Below, one piece after another: positions 43,366 through 52,619 of a DNA stretch of 64,000 nt (positions are counted from its first letter, which is position 1; each line of letters opens with the position of its first letter). The notes below the pieces were generated by a model. The model had not been told where the DNA came from and made no database searches. It worked only from the letters and a program-made list of their open reading frames with translations. The translations under genes were made by a program, and so were the position numbers. Source of the DNA: Mucilaginibacter sp. SMC90. Lineage in GTDB: Bacteria > Bacteroidota > Bacteroidia > Sphingobacteriales > Sphingobacteriaceae. The DNA is taken from positions 5,270,001 through 5,334,000 of the forward strand of contig NZ_CP094527.1 in NCBI RefSeq assembly GCF_022811725.1, read 5' to 3'.

Positions 43366-44685
43366 ATGAAAACAATTAAACAACATATTTATATCATTGC
43401 AGGGTTACTGTTATTAGTTGCCTGCAAGCCCGAGGTCCATACGCCAAAACCGTCTGCCGGCTCCGTCGATTTTTCAAGATATATTGCATTGGGCAATTCG
43501 CTTACAGCAGGATATGCCGATGGCGGCTTATACCTTGCAGGGCAGCAGGTATCGTATCCAGGCATCATAGGTAAACAAATGCAATCCGTTGGCGGAGGTA
43601 CATTTTCACAGCCGTTATTCAGTACAGAACAGGCAAACGGATCGGGGTATTTATCCCTCACCGGGTTTAATGCCGATGGAACCCCAATTACCACCCCGGT
43701 AACTACCAACCTTGCAATACGCGGAAAACTAACTGTACCCGGCTTTGGAGATGTTACCCTATTTACCAAATACACCGGCGATATTAATAACTACGGCGTA
43801 CCCGGCATTAAACTAATGCACATCACCTATGCGCCTTATGGTAACCTAAACGGCTATTTTGAGCGTTTACTACCCGGCAATGCACCAACAAACTCTACCT
43901 CTTATCTTGATTTTGTTATGGCTAAGCCATTCACCTTTTTCTCAAACTGGCTTGGTAACAACGATGCTTTGAGCTACGCCACATCAGGAGGGACAGGCGA
44001 CGTGCTTACCGATAAAAATACTTTTGCTGCCCTGTATAATTTATTGATAAACACCCTTACCGCCAAAGGACAGAAAGGTGTGGTTGCCACATTGCCTGAT
44101 GTAACTTCGATACCCTATTTTAATACGGTTACCGTTGCTGCGATATTGGCCGGTGTGCAAAAAGCCAATCCGGCTGCAAAAGCGCTCTTTGTAAATGCAC
44201 TGGTTTCGGGCAATACCTATGCGCCACGTGCGGCCACAACTAAGGATCTCATCATATTGACCTTCCCTACAAGTAAAATAGGCCAGCCGGTTTCAACGCC
44301 TGTTGGCAACCTGCCTTATGGTTTAACGCCATATACGCCTATCGACAATCAGTATGTGCTTGACGAAAAAGAGGCCACCCTTGCCGAAGATTACGTTAAC
44401 TCTTACAACAACACCATAAAATCTGTAGCGGCAGCAAAAGGTTTGGCGATATTTGACGCCTACACTTTTTTGCAAAATATAAAACTAAACGGGTTGGTAG
44501 TAAACGGGGTAAATATCAATTCTAACTACATCAGCGGAGGCCTGTTTTCGCTGGATGGGGTACACCTCACTCCTCGCGGGTACGCTATTGTGGCCAATGA
44601 ATTTATCAAGGCCATCAATGATAAATATGGTTCATCAATACCTCAGGTAAATATATCAGATTATAACGGGATCAAGTTTCCTTGA
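43366..44685 (+). CDS. SGNH/GDSL hydrolase lipoprotein
   Basis: A 439-residue lipoprotein (lipobox LLVAC, Cys20). SGNH blocks: ALGNSLTAGY with Ser45 (block I), WLGNNDAL (block III GxND) and DGVHLTPRGY with Asp397 and His400 (block V). The length exceeds a bare SGNH domain by extra loops. Next to the FadL-type porin with 19 bp between, suggesting that an esterase or lipase frees fatty acids at the cell surface and the porin takes them in; that link is inference. Confidence 0.92.
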   Translation: MKTIKQHIYIIAGLLLLVACKPEVHTPKPSAGSVDFSRYIALGNSLTAGYADGGLYLAGQQVSYPGIIGKQMQSVGGGTFSQPLFSTEQANGSGYLSLTGFNADGTPITTPVTTNLAIRGKLTVPGFGDVTLFTKYTGDINNYGVPGIKLMHITYAPYGNLNGYFERLLPGNAPTNSTSYLDFVMAKPFTFFSNWLGNNDALSYATSGGTGDVLTDKNTFAALYNLLINTLTAKGQKGVVATLPDVTSIPYFNTVTVAAILAGVQKANPAAKALFVNALVSGNTYAPRAATTKDLIILTFPTSKIGQPVSTPVGNLPYGLTPYTPIDNQYVLDEKEATLAEDYVNSYNNTIKSVAAAKGLAIFDAYTFLQNIKLNGLVVNGVNINSNYISGGLFSLDGVHLTPRGYAIVANEFIKAINDKYGSSIPQVNISDYNGIKFP

Positions 44686-44762
44686 TTTGTTAAGTCTTAA
44701 GTTCTAAGTCAAAAAGAACGGATCCAACTTATGACTGAAAACTTAAGACTTTCTACTTATGA

Positions 44763-45173
44763 CTAAAGCTCCCCCGCTGCCTTATCCGGCTCTGATTCAT
44801 CAGCTGGTTCCCAAAGCTCAATAACATTCCCTTCCGGATCCAGCACATGCACAAATTTGCCATAGTCGTATTCGGCAATCTCATCGATAATGGTTACGTT
44901 TTCTTTTTTCAGCTCATCAACCAGTGCAGCAAGGTTTTCAACCCGGTAGTTAATCATAAATGGTTTATCCGACGGATTAAAATATTTAGTATCCTGCGGA
45001 AATGTGCACCAGGACGTAGACCCAATTTTTGAGGGATCATCGACATGCCGCCATTCAAACGTTGTTCCGTATTCGCCGGCAGGTAATCCAAGGTTTTTGG
45101 TATACCATTCGTTCATACCCTTCGGGTTTTCGCATTTAAAAAACACGCCTCCAAGGCCCGTTACTTTTTTCAT
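44763..45173 (-). CDS. VOC family protein (glyoxalase-like)
   Basis: A 136-residue VOC protein: GLGGVFFKCENPKGMNEWYTKNLGLP opening, YRVENLAALVDELKKENV middle, and FVHVLDPEGNVIELWEPAD end with the metal-ligand type Glu in IELWE. A His in FEWRHVDD could be another ligand. Close to hypothetical glyoxalase/dioxygenase-like enzymes; substrate unknown. Alone between the SGNH lipoprotein and the patatin gene. Confidence 0.9.
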   Translation of the reverse strand: MKKVTGLGGVFFKCENPKGMNEWYTKNLGLPAGEYGTTFEWRHVDDPSKIGSTSWCTFPQDTKYFNPSDKPFMINYRVENLAALVDELKKENVTIIDEIAEYDYGKFVHVLDPEGNVIELWEPADESEPDKAAGEL

Positions 45174-45256
45174 AATTAACTGTATTGAATGATTAAAAGG
45201 TGATATAAATATGGAAGAAATAGCTGTATATCAATTGCAATATTACCGTCCGGCTT

Positions 45257-46066
45257 TTATTTTTTTTGTACCGCGATAACTTCCTTCAATTTTTCGTTGT
45301 TTTTGATGGCTTTTAAACCTTCCTCATAACCTATCATGTAAATCTCTTCGGCGGCATCGGTATCAAAAATACCATAGCCACCTAAACCATGCGGTTCGAT
45401 AACTATATCGCACAGCATTTTATGTGAGTTAAGGCCCGAATTGATTGCTATCATGGCAGCCCTGTCAACCAGGTTGCCAAAAGATTTTATTGTTGTAACT
45501 ACCGGTAAGTGATTACAGCACGAGCCTATGATCAGGTCGCAATTGCCTACCAGTGGTTCAACCGGAAAATTATTGAGGATACCGCCATCAACAAACATAT
45601 GATTGTTAATTATTATAGGCCTGAAAATGCCGGGCAAACAGCAAGAGGCTAAAATTGCAATATCCAGTTCGCCATCGGTAAAATAAACCAGCCTGGCTTC
45701 GCCAAGGTTAACAGCCGGAATGGTAACACGCGTTTTGAGGTTTTGAAAAGAGTTGTGCGGAATATACTTATTAATTAAAGTCCTGGTGTGCATTATAGAG
45801 AGCAAACCGTTGCTGCCAAATGCCGGACGCAATAATTTAAGCAGGCTATTGTCTTTGATGATCTGCAAAATTTCTTTAGGCGCATAACCTTCAGCAAAAA
45901 AGGCCGCTGCAATTGCCCCCGCACTTGTGCCTGATATATGTGAAAACTTAATACCATGATCGGTCAGGGCCTGCATGATCCCCAGGTGAGATACTCCCCT
46001 TACGCCGCCCCCCGACAGTACCAATCCTATCTTTTTAGAGCCATTTCCGTCAATACTTGTATTCAT
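45257..46066 (-). CDS. Patatin-like phospholipase
   Basis: About 269 residues from the ATG at 46066 (MNTSIDGNGSKKIGLVLSGG). The oxyanion loop GGGVRG (19-24), nucleophile Ser48 in ISGTSAG and Asp160 in FVDGG form the Ser-Asp dyad of patatin lipid acyl hydrolases. No signal peptide, so it is cytosolic unless exported otherwise. The set resembles RssA-type bacterial patatins. A longer open frame to 46123 is not needed. Confidence 0.92.
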   Translation of the reverse strand: MNTSIDGNGSKKIGLVLSGGGVRGVSHLGIMQALTDHGIKFSHISGTSAGAIAAAFFAEGYAPKEILQIIKDNSLLKLLRPAFGSNGLLSIMHTRTLINKYIPHNSFQNLKTRVTIPAVNLGEARLVYFTDGELDIAILASCCLPGIFRPIIINNHMFVDGGILNNFPVEPLVGNCDLIIGSCCNHLPVVTTIKSFGNLVDRAAMIAINSGLNSHKMLCDIVIEPHGLGGYGIFDTDAAEEIYMIGYEEGLKAIKNNEKLKEVIAVQKK

Positions 46067-46401
46067 TTTATATATGTTATCATCACCGCTAAGTTTGCCA
46101 GGCCATCTTAACGTTGAGGTCAATATATTATTTTTTTAACTCAATTAAGGTTAATTTTTTTTAACCATTCATACTTATTCCGGTCTTTTTTTCTTCCGGC
46201 ACCTTTGACATTATTTCTATACACCTGTTGTAGCAAACCTGGCGATCAGCCTGCTTAAATGATGAATTTGATGATGATCATGACAGAAATAAACATGTAC
46301 ATATTTTATATCCCGAAGCAAAACCCTGTTTGTTAAAGATTTAACGGAAAATTAATGTCCAAAACAACTTTTTTGGTACAGTTTTTTCGGTTCATGATGC
46401 A
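46067..46401. other. Gene-free gap with no strong signal
   Basis: 335 A+T-rich bases between divergent patatin and orphan-protein genes. The only structure I see is GGTTAA-TTTTTT-TTAACC (46149-46166). No promoter box of the TAnnTTTG type was found. Confidence 0.5.
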
Positions 46402-47811
46402 ATGAAAAAAAACCTTTTCCTCTTCCTGTGCCTGTTTATCTTAAAAACGTTTTCCGTAAACGCACAATCACCAACACTTAACGGCGTATATGTTGGTGCC
46501 GAACTATATAACACGCCTTTTAACGGCATGCAGATCAACAATATCGTGATTAGTTTCCGGCCCGATGGTACATTCAATAACCAATTGAACCAGGCAGATT
46601 GGAAAACAAAATCAAGTGGCTCCTACACTTTAAAAAACAGTGTTGTACAGCTTGTATTTAAAAACGGAGATGAAAGCAAAAAATATAAGCTGGCCGCCAA
46701 TGGTAACCTCGAAAGTACGGCAGGTATAAAACATACCCTGCATAAGGTAAAAAAAGTGAGCACCATACCTGAGGGTGTATATGAAAAAAGAAGCGCTTCC
46801 ACCAGTGGGGGAACGGGTACGGGGATGCCGGCGGTGGGCGCTTTTTCTTCCGACCTGATATACTTTGATGGCAAAGGAAATTTTTCAACAGACCGATCAA
46901 GTGTTGTTGGCGTTAGCGGGGACGCGGCCGGCGGCACTGTAGGCGGCAAATTTGAAAAAAACGGTAAAACCAGCGGCTCCTATAAACTGGGCGACGGGGA
47001 AATAACATTAACATTTGGCAACGGTAATATAACGAGGCAAAGCTTTTTTTATAGTCCGCCAAGTGAAGAAGATCTTGTTTTAATAAACGGCGAATTCTAT
47101 TTCAGAAAAGAAGATGAAAAGGAAAAGCCCGTCGCAACGCAAAGACCCGCTAACAATGCTAAGTCAAATTCCAACAATTCTCCTGCAACGGGTTTACCTG
47201 CGCCATCCGGTTTGCTTGCCAGGCTCAGGGCACAATACGGTGGCGAAAATATAGATAAATTAACCACAGTAAGAGAAACTGCTACATTAACAGGTAACAT
47301 GCAGATGATTGCTTTAACCGACATAGCAAGAAGCAGGTTCCGCGCAGAAGTGAGACAGAACGGAAAGCTGCTATTGGTAAAACAACTTGACGGAAACGAA
47401 GGCTGGCAATGGTTAAACGGAACGAAGAAACCGCTAACACAAGATGAAAAAGACGAACTGAGCTTAAGCCAGTACCAGGGTATATTAGGTTTGCATAAAA
47501 AGCTAAGCAGCTATTTTCTTACCGGCACGGTATCGGCATCGGGCGACGATTACATAATCACTTTTTATAAGGGTAAAAACAAATTAGTTTACCTGATAGG
47601 AAATGATTACAGCATCAAGGGAAATGCCTGTTCTATCAATCCAGCATCTCCTAATATTTCTGTTTACAAGGATTTTACTAAAACCAGCGGTATTACCTAT
47701 CCGTGCACAACCGAATCATCCGACGGAAAAAATAAACTGGTGTCGAACACAACCTCTATAGAGTTCAATCCTGTTTTTACAGATGATAACTGGAAAACGC
47801 CTGGAAGTTAA
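46402..47811 (+). CDS. Orphan secreted protein
   Basis: A 469-residue exported protein (signal MKKNLFLFLCLFILKTFSVNAQ). The first 230 residues are Gly/Ser-rich beta structure in two similar units: FRPDGTFNNQLNQADWKTKSSGSYTL and FDGKGNFSTDRSSVVGVSG with GKTSGSYKLGDGEITL. A low-complexity linker (EKEKPVATQRPANNAKSNSN) leads to a C-terminal domain of about 200 residues (LLARLRAQYGGENIDKLTTV, NEGWQWLNGTKKPL) reminiscent of LolA/LppX-type lipoprotein carriers; that is a weak resemblance. Convergent with the PAP2 gene, 2 bp between stops. I do not recognise the family. Confidence 0.65.
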   Translation: MKKNLFLFLCLFILKTFSVNAQSPTLNGVYVGAELYNTPFNGMQINNIVISFRPDGTFNNQLNQADWKTKSSGSYTLKNSVVQLVFKNGDESKKYKLAANGNLESTAGIKHTLHKVKKVSTIPEGVYEKRSASTSGGTGTGMPAVGAFSSDLIYFDGKGNFSTDRSSVVGVSGDAAGGTVGGKFEKNGKTSGSYKLGDGEITLTFGNGNITRQSFFYSPPSEEDLVLINGEFYFRKEDEKEKPVATQRPANNAKSNSNNSPATGLPAPSGLLARLRAQYGGENIDKLTTVRETATLTGNMQMIALTDIARSRFRAEVRQNGKLLLVKQLDGNEGWQWLNGTKKPLTQDEKDELSLSQYQGILGLHKKLSSYFLTGTVSASGDDYIITFYKGKNKLVYLIGNDYSIKGNACSINPASPNISVYKDFTKTSGITYPCTTESSDGKNKLVSNTTSIEFNPVFTDDNWKTPGS

Positions 47812-47813
47812 TC

Positions 47814-48470
47814 CTACTTCTTCAAAAACGACATGGCGGCCGCACTGCCAACACCTAAAGTTAACCCGGCTGCCACGTCGGTTGGGTAATGAACACCGAG
47901 GTACATTCTTGAATAACTGGTTGCCCCCGCCCAGAAAAACGATGGCGCAATCACGTACCATTTAGGATAGGCTGCTGATAGCGCTGTAGCCGTGGCAAAA
48001 CTTGATGACGTATGCCCTGATGGGAACGATGTACCGCTTGCCCTGTAAACAGGCGTAATATTGATATTTTGAATAAATGGCCGCGGACGTTTAACCAAAT
48101 GTTTGATCAGCAACATAAAACCATATGATATTGCTGTACTGCTGGCCACATAACCCGCATTTTGACGCATTTCTTTATTATTACTCACAATACCTCCTAC
48201 CAACAAGCCTGCCGGGATGCCAATATCGCCATATAAAACATTTTCACTCAGGAACATGAAAAAACCGGTTTGACCAGGCGTACGCTGATTTTGCAGATTG
48301 ATCATAACACGATCATCCCAACGCTGAACAGCAGGTGGAATAAATGCCGGGCTATTCACGGTGACTTTCGCTGAATCGGCCTGGGCAAAAACTTTACCTG
48401 TAAAGCCTATGGCTAAAACCTGCAAATGAATTAAAACTACCAAGAATTTTAGCGGGGAGATTTTTTTCAT
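47814..48470 (-). CDS. PAP2 family phosphatase
   Basis: About 218 residues from the ATG at 48470 (signal peptide MKKISPLKFLVVLIHLQVLA ending near VFAQA). The three phosphatase motifs are present: KHLVKRPRP (KX6RP), PSGHTSSSF (PSGH) and SRMYLGVHYPTD (SRX5HX3D). Such enzymes remove phosphate from lipids such as phosphatidate or undecaprenyl diphosphate on the periplasmic side. There are several hydrophobic segments. Convergent with the orphan protein gene. Confidence 0.93.
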   Translation of the reverse strand: MKKISPLKFLVVLIHLQVLAIGFTGKVFAQADSAKVTVNSPAFIPPAVQRWDDRVMINLQNQRTPGQTGFFMFLSENVLYGDIGIPAGLLVGGIVSNNKEMRQNAGYVASSTAISYGFMLLIKHLVKRPRPFIQNINITPVYRASGTSFPSGHTSSSFATATALSAAYPKWYVIAPSFFWAGATSYSRMYLGVHYPTDVAAGLTLGVGSAAAMSFLKK

Positions 48471-48598
48471 AGGCAATTGATAAGCTTTGATTGAAGCATG
48501 GCTACAAAGCACGCTACTATTGTAATCTTGAATAGCCTTTTTTGTTTTTAAACAGTTACTTAAATTTACAAAATAACCAAACTCACCAATAAAACTGA

Positions 48599-49924
48599 TT
48601 ATTGAAATGCAATCTTCCGAATTTGATTATTTTTAGTATCAGCAACATAAACGCTTCCTTCTTGATCTGTTACAATTCCTATCAAATAATTAAAACTCGA
48701 TATATTAGCGGGGCCGTTAACCACCCCGGACGCCTGCAATCCTGCAAAAACCGTTACATTAATATCTTTGTCTATTTTTCTGACTTGATTACCATCAGTG
48801 ACATAAAAATTATTGTTTTTATCAATTGTTAACATATATGGTGCGTAAAACCCTGCCTTATCTCCCTTTCCGTTAACGATACCTTGCAAACCATTGCCAG
48901 CAAAGATTGATATTACGCCTGAGGGCGTTATTTTTTTTATGTTATAATTAACAACTACATAAATATTATTACTTTGATCAATAGTTAGGCCCGCAGGAAA
49001 GTAAAAACCGTGTGAATGATCTTCAACTCCAGGGATCAAACTTTTTGAGAATGTGCTAACTACTCCGCCCTTAGAAATTTTCCTGATGGCTTCATTAACA
49101 TAATCAGCTACAAATACATCTCCTGTACTGCTAAGCACTAAATCCGTCGGTCCAGTAAATGTAGCATGCAAAGCACTTCCATTATCAAAACCTATTTCTC
49201 CTGTACCCGCCAGAGTTGTTACATTTCCAGATGCGTCAATTTTGCGGATAAGGTTATTTGCATAATCCGCTATATACAAGTTACCATCATTGTCAGCCCT
49301 TATACCAGCCGGGTGATAAAAAGTAGCAGCCGATCCTTTACCATTTGCCGCACCTGTATTTCCGTTACCAGCAATAGTTGTTACTTTACCATCGGGTGTT
49401 ATTTTCCGTACAGCGTTATTACCCTCCTCTGTTACATATAAATTGCTTTTTCCATCAATGGTAACACCCACAGGTTGATTCAAAGTCGCGCCGGTGCCAT
49501 CGCCGTCGGTAAATCCGGCTACACCGCTTCCGGCAAAAGTGCTAACAATCCATGATTGTTTATAGTTAAACACAGGGCCATTTACCTCAGTTTCGTCATT
49601 TACTTTCACACTTACTTTCCCTATGCCTGCGGCCAAAGGCACCAACACCGTTAATTGCGTTGCAGTGGCCGCTGTTATAGTTGCCACTTTGCCATTAAAA
49701 AATACTTTATCGTTCGCTACAGTTTTGTCAAAACCCGTACCTGTTATGGTGACAGAAGCATTATAAACACCAGAATCTGCATTGAGAGATGTTATAGCAA
49801 TCTTAGGCGCTGTATCAACTTTGGGTGGTGGTGGACTATCTTTTTTCGAGCATGCGTAAAAAGATAAAATTGCAGAAAGAAAGAAAAAACAAATAATAAT
49901 GTGCTTTGTCGGTGTAGCGTTCAT
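48599..49924 (-). CDS. IPT/TIG and NHL-repeat lipoprotein
   Basis: A 441-residue lipoprotein (lipobox FYAC, Cys25) with a Pro-rich start (SPPPPKVD). An IPT/TIG immunoglobulin-like domain (about 40-120: SVTITGTGFDKTVANDKVFF) is followed by six or so NHL propeller repeats (about 130-441), each near 'ITIDGKSNLYVTEEGNNAVRKI' in pattern, e.g. GIRADNDGNLYIADYANNLI and GIVTDQEGSVYVADTKNNQI. Surface-anchored, probably a binding or scaffolding protein; partner unknown. Single gene. Confidence 0.92.
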   Translation of the reverse strand: MNATPTKHIIICFFFLSAILSFYACSKKDSPPPPKVDTAPKIAITSLNADSGVYNASVTITGTGFDKTVANDKVFFNGKVATITAATATQLTVLVPLAAGIGKVSVKVNDETEVNGPVFNYKQSWIVSTFAGSGVAGFTDGDGTGATLNQPVGVTIDGKSNLYVTEEGNNAVRKITPDGKVTTIAGNGNTGAANGKGSAATFYHPAGIRADNDGNLYIADYANNLIRKIDASGNVTTLAGTGEIGFDNGSALHATFTGPTDLVLSSTGDVFVADYVNEAIRKISKGGVVSTFSKSLIPGVEDHSHGFYFPAGLTIDQSNNIYVVVNYNIKKITPSGVISIFAGNGLQGIVNGKGDKAGFYAPYMLTIDKNNNFYVTDGNQVRKIDKDINVTVFAGLQASGVVNGPANISSFNYLIGIVTDQEGSVYVADTKNNQIRKIAFQ

Positions 49925-50018
49925 TTTGTGAAAAGGTTAAGTTTATTGGTTAACAAGTTTAGTAAAAATAATACTTATAACTTTCTTTTCACAAAAACCA
50001 ACTGTCTTTTATCAGTTT

Positions 50019-50055
50019 AATTACAGAATGCCCTTCATCCAGGCACTCTGTAATT
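50019..50055 (-). terminator. Hairpin after the MarR-MFS-isochorismatase operon
   Basis: AATTACAGA (50019-50027) pairs with TCTGTAATT (50047-50055), with an inner GCC/GGC pair, 4 bp after the isochorismatase stop. No T run follows, so termination is uncertain. Confidence 0.4.
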
Positions 50056-50059
50056 GGCA

Positions 50060-50620
50060 CTATCCCAGTTTCTCAATAATTTCGGCAGTGGTGCCTACCT
50101 CACCTATCCTCGGGAAGATATGCTTTAAACTGTGTTCGTGCGCTTCGGCAAACATATCGGTCATGGCGTCGCTGGCAAAAGCAATATTATAAGCATAGTC
50201 ATTAGCCGAACGGGCGGTACCTTCAACACCTATACTTGTAGCAACCCCTGCCAGTACAATTTGCGTAACACCTCTTTTTTGCAGTTCTTCGTGCAAGCCT
50301 GTGTTATAAAAAGCGCCCCAGGTTGTTTTGGTGGTAAAAATATCTGTCGGTTCAGTTTTTATCTCAGGTGTTATTTCGCTCCAGTCGGCAGGCAGCTCGG
50401 TCATGCTGTTGCCTTTACTGTCGCGCCTTGTTTTAAAGGCACCACCGGTTGGCTCTACATGAACAATAACTATAGGTTTACCGGCTTTGCGGAAAGCTTC
50501 AACCAGCTGGGCCGATTTTTCAAGGATGCCGGCCATAGGGTGGGCACATTGTAACTGTACAATATATTTTTGCAAGTCTATCAGTACAAGTGCTGTGTTT
50601 TGATCAATTGTAGTTATCAT
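50060..50620 (-). CDS. Isochorismatase-family hydrolase without the nicotinamidase cysteine
   Basis: A 186-residue isochorismatase-fold protein. Asp15 in LVLIDLQKYI and Lys98 in TTKTTWGAF are the usual catalytic pair. At the nucleophile position of nicotinamidases (xCV) this protein reads GVATSIGVEGT, so Gly131 replaces Cys, as in EntB-type isochorismatases; a nicotinamidase reaction is therefore unlikely. Third gene of a tight operon behind an MFS transporter (21 bp) and MarR (21 bp). Substrate unknown. Confidence 0.88.
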   Translation of the reverse strand: MITTIDQNTALVLIDLQKYIVQLQCAHPMAGILEKSAQLVEAFRKAGKPIVIVHVEPTGGAFKTRRDSKGNSMTELPADWSEITPEIKTEPTDIFTTKTTWGAFYNTGLHEELQKRGVTQIVLAGVATSIGVEGTARSANDYAYNIAFASDAMTDMFAEAHEHSLKHIFPRIGEVGTTAEIIEKLG

Positions 50621-50641
50621 GGTAATTTGATTTGTTTAATA

Positions 50642-51904
50642 TTAAGAAATAACGCCGGCGGGTTGCTGCTGCATGGCTGCCATAGCTTTCTTTTTAAGTT
50701 TGCTGCGCCTTAAAAAACTAAAATGTATGATACCTAAAAGCAGCGCTACCATACCTTCGGCCATAACAGTATCGGGCACGCCTATTTTTTGTGAAACCGC
50801 ACCAATCAGCAAACCACCAAGCGGCTGCATCCCAAAAAAGGACATTGCGTAATAGCTTATAACCCGGCCGCGCATTTCGGGACTGGCGGTGGTTTGAATA
50901 ATGGTGTTGCCTATGGTTACCTGCGACATCATGCCAAAACCAATAATGGCCGAAAACACCAGTGCAACGGGATAATTGTGCATATGCGAAAACGCTATCA
51001 ACCCTATGCCAAATACCAGGGTATTGATAGCAAGGATTTTTTTCAGATCGGTACCGGCATTTAATGAAGCCAGGAAAATTCCACCGCCAAAAGCGCCGAG
51101 ACCAATCACGCTGTCTATTACCCCAAAGGTTGACGCCGTTCCTTTAAATATATCCTTGGCGTAAACCGGTATCAATGTGCTAAAAGGCAGTACAAGCAAA
51201 CTGATAGAGGCAAGCATCAGCAGCATAAATTTTATAGCAGGCGTATTTTGAATGTATACAAAGCCATCTTTCAGATCGGCAAATACATTTTTACCGTGGG
51301 GCTTGGGAGCAAATTCAGGTAACCGCATCATGAGCAATGAGCCAATTACGGCGATAAAACTCACAGCATTAGCGCCAAAACAAACCGAATCGCCAAATTT
51401 TTCAATAATCAATCCGGCTATCCCGGGGCCTATTAACCGCGACAGGTTTACCATTGATGAGTTAAGTGCAAGCGCATTAGGCAAATCGGATTTATCATTA
51501 ACCATTTCATAAACCAGCGATTGCCTTGCGGGTACATCAAAAGCATTGATCAGGCCTAAAACGGCTGTCAAGGCCATAATTGCCCACACAGAATAATTAC
51601 CAAAAAACACCAGCGTAGTAAGCAAAATAGCCTGTACCATTGATGCCACCTGGGTAAATAACAACACTTTGAAACGATTGTACCTATCAGAAACCACGCC
51701 GCCCAAAAACGAAAATAAGAATGAGGGAAACAGGCTCGCAAACAAAGTTAACCCAAGCATAAACTTGGAGTGTGTTTGCGAATAGATCACCCAGCTTACG
51801 GCAGTTTTCTGCATCCAGGTACCCAACAAGGAAACAGACTGCCCGGCAAAATACAACCGGTAGTTGCGGCTTTTAAAAGCGTTGAATGTACTTATTTTAC
51901 TCAT
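50642..51904 (-). CDS. MFS transporter (EntS/DHA3-like)
   Basis: A 420-residue inner-membrane transporter with about 12 helices. NYRLYFAGQSVSLLGTWMQK (14-33) and GGVVSDRYNRFKVLL (motif A, about 65-79) are DHA3/EntS-like features; FDVPARQSLVYEMVND is also typical of this group. It usually exports drugs or siderophores. Between MarR and the isochorismatase-family gene with 21-bp gaps, so the three form one unit, perhaps with MarR as the local repressor. Confidence 0.93.
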   Translation of the reverse strand: MSKISTFNAFKSRNYRLYFAGQSVSLLGTWMQKTAVSWVIYSQTHSKFMLGLTLFASLFPSFLFSFLGGVVSDRYNRFKVLLFTQVASMVQAILLTTLVFFGNYSVWAIMALTAVLGLINAFDVPARQSLVYEMVNDKSDLPNALALNSSMVNLSRLIGPGIAGLIIEKFGDSVCFGANAVSFIAVIGSLLMMRLPEFAPKPHGKNVFADLKDGFVYIQNTPAIKFMLLMLASISLLVLPFSTLIPVYAKDIFKGTASTFGVIDSVIGLGAFGGGIFLASLNAGTDLKKILAINTLVFGIGLIAFSHMHNYPVALVFSAIIGFGMMSQVTIGNTIIQTTASPEMRGRVISYYAMSFFGMQPLGGLLIGAVSQKIGVPDTVMAEGMVALLLGIIHFSFLRRSKLKKKAMAAMQQQPAGVIS

Positions 51905-51925
51905 CTGTTTCTGCTGTCAGTTTTA

Positions 51926-52363
51926 TCAATCAAAATTCACCAATTTAGCCAGCGGAACCAACCCTTTTTTTAATATCTCCTGCTCTTCGGCAGTGCAGGT
52001 AGCTTCAAGGGCCCGGTTAAGCCATTCATCTTTTTCGCTTCTTGATTTATGAATGAGATCTGTACCCTCTTCTGAAAGGGAAATGATCACTTTGCGTTTA
52101 TCCAGTTCAGAAATGCGCCGTTTTATGAGTCCGAGATTAAGCAGGTTACTCAGTATTTGCGACATGGATTGTGTAGTGATCTTTTCCATGGCAGCCAACT
52201 CGTTAGGCAATATCTCATCATGCTGAAATATCAGGGCCATGGTTGACCGTTCAGTCAGGGAAAGTCTTTCGGCAGTAGCCGAAGTCCTCCTGATCTTTTT
52301 ACCAAGCCGGCCTATAATAAACCGTAATTCGGAAGCCAGCTGAACCTCTTTTTCGTCGCTCAT
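51926..52363 (-). CDS. MarR family transcriptional regulator
   Basis: A 145-residue winged-helix repressor. The recognition helix region is LAAMEKITTQSMSQILSNLLNLGLIKR (about 57-83), followed by the wing with SELDKRKVIISLSEEG (about 86-101). First gene of the MarR-MFS-isochorismatase operon and presumably autoregulating it. The operator was not found: the upstream 250 bp contains mainly repeat G (52443-52582). Confidence 0.92.
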   Translation of the reverse strand: MSDEKEVQLASELRFIIGRLGKKIRRTSATAERLSLTERSTMALIFQHDEILPNELAAMEKITTQSMSQILSNLLNLGLIKRRISELDKRKVIISLSEEGTDLIHKSRSEKDEWLNRALEATCTAEEQEILKKGLVPLAKLVNFD

Positions 52364-52442
52364 ATAATTAATCAGTTAAACTTATAAGTTTACCTTACAA
52401 ATATAGAAATTGTTTTGTTAAGGGAATGTAAAACCTGACCGC

Positions 52443-52582
52443 TGATTTTTTTGATTTCGCTGATTACGTTGATTTTGATTGGCTTACTTACTATATATCC
52501 TCCAAGGTTATTGACAATAACGTTAACCACGACATTGGCGTTAGCCATGATCATCAAAAAAATCAGCGCAATCAACGTAATC
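52443..52582. repeat. Interleaved inverted-repeat element (family G)
   Basis: Arm a (52443-52455, TGATTTTTTTGAT) pairs with 52553-52565; arm b (52462-52474, GATTACGTTGATT) pairs with 52570-52582. The order a-b-a'-b' is interleaved rather than nested, so only one pair can form a simple hairpin at a time. A central GTTATTG-A-CAATAAC palindrome sits at 52506-52520. Confidence 0.6.
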
Positions 52583-52619
52583 ATCCCTAATCAACGGTTC
52601 GTTTTCGTAATTTTACCCC

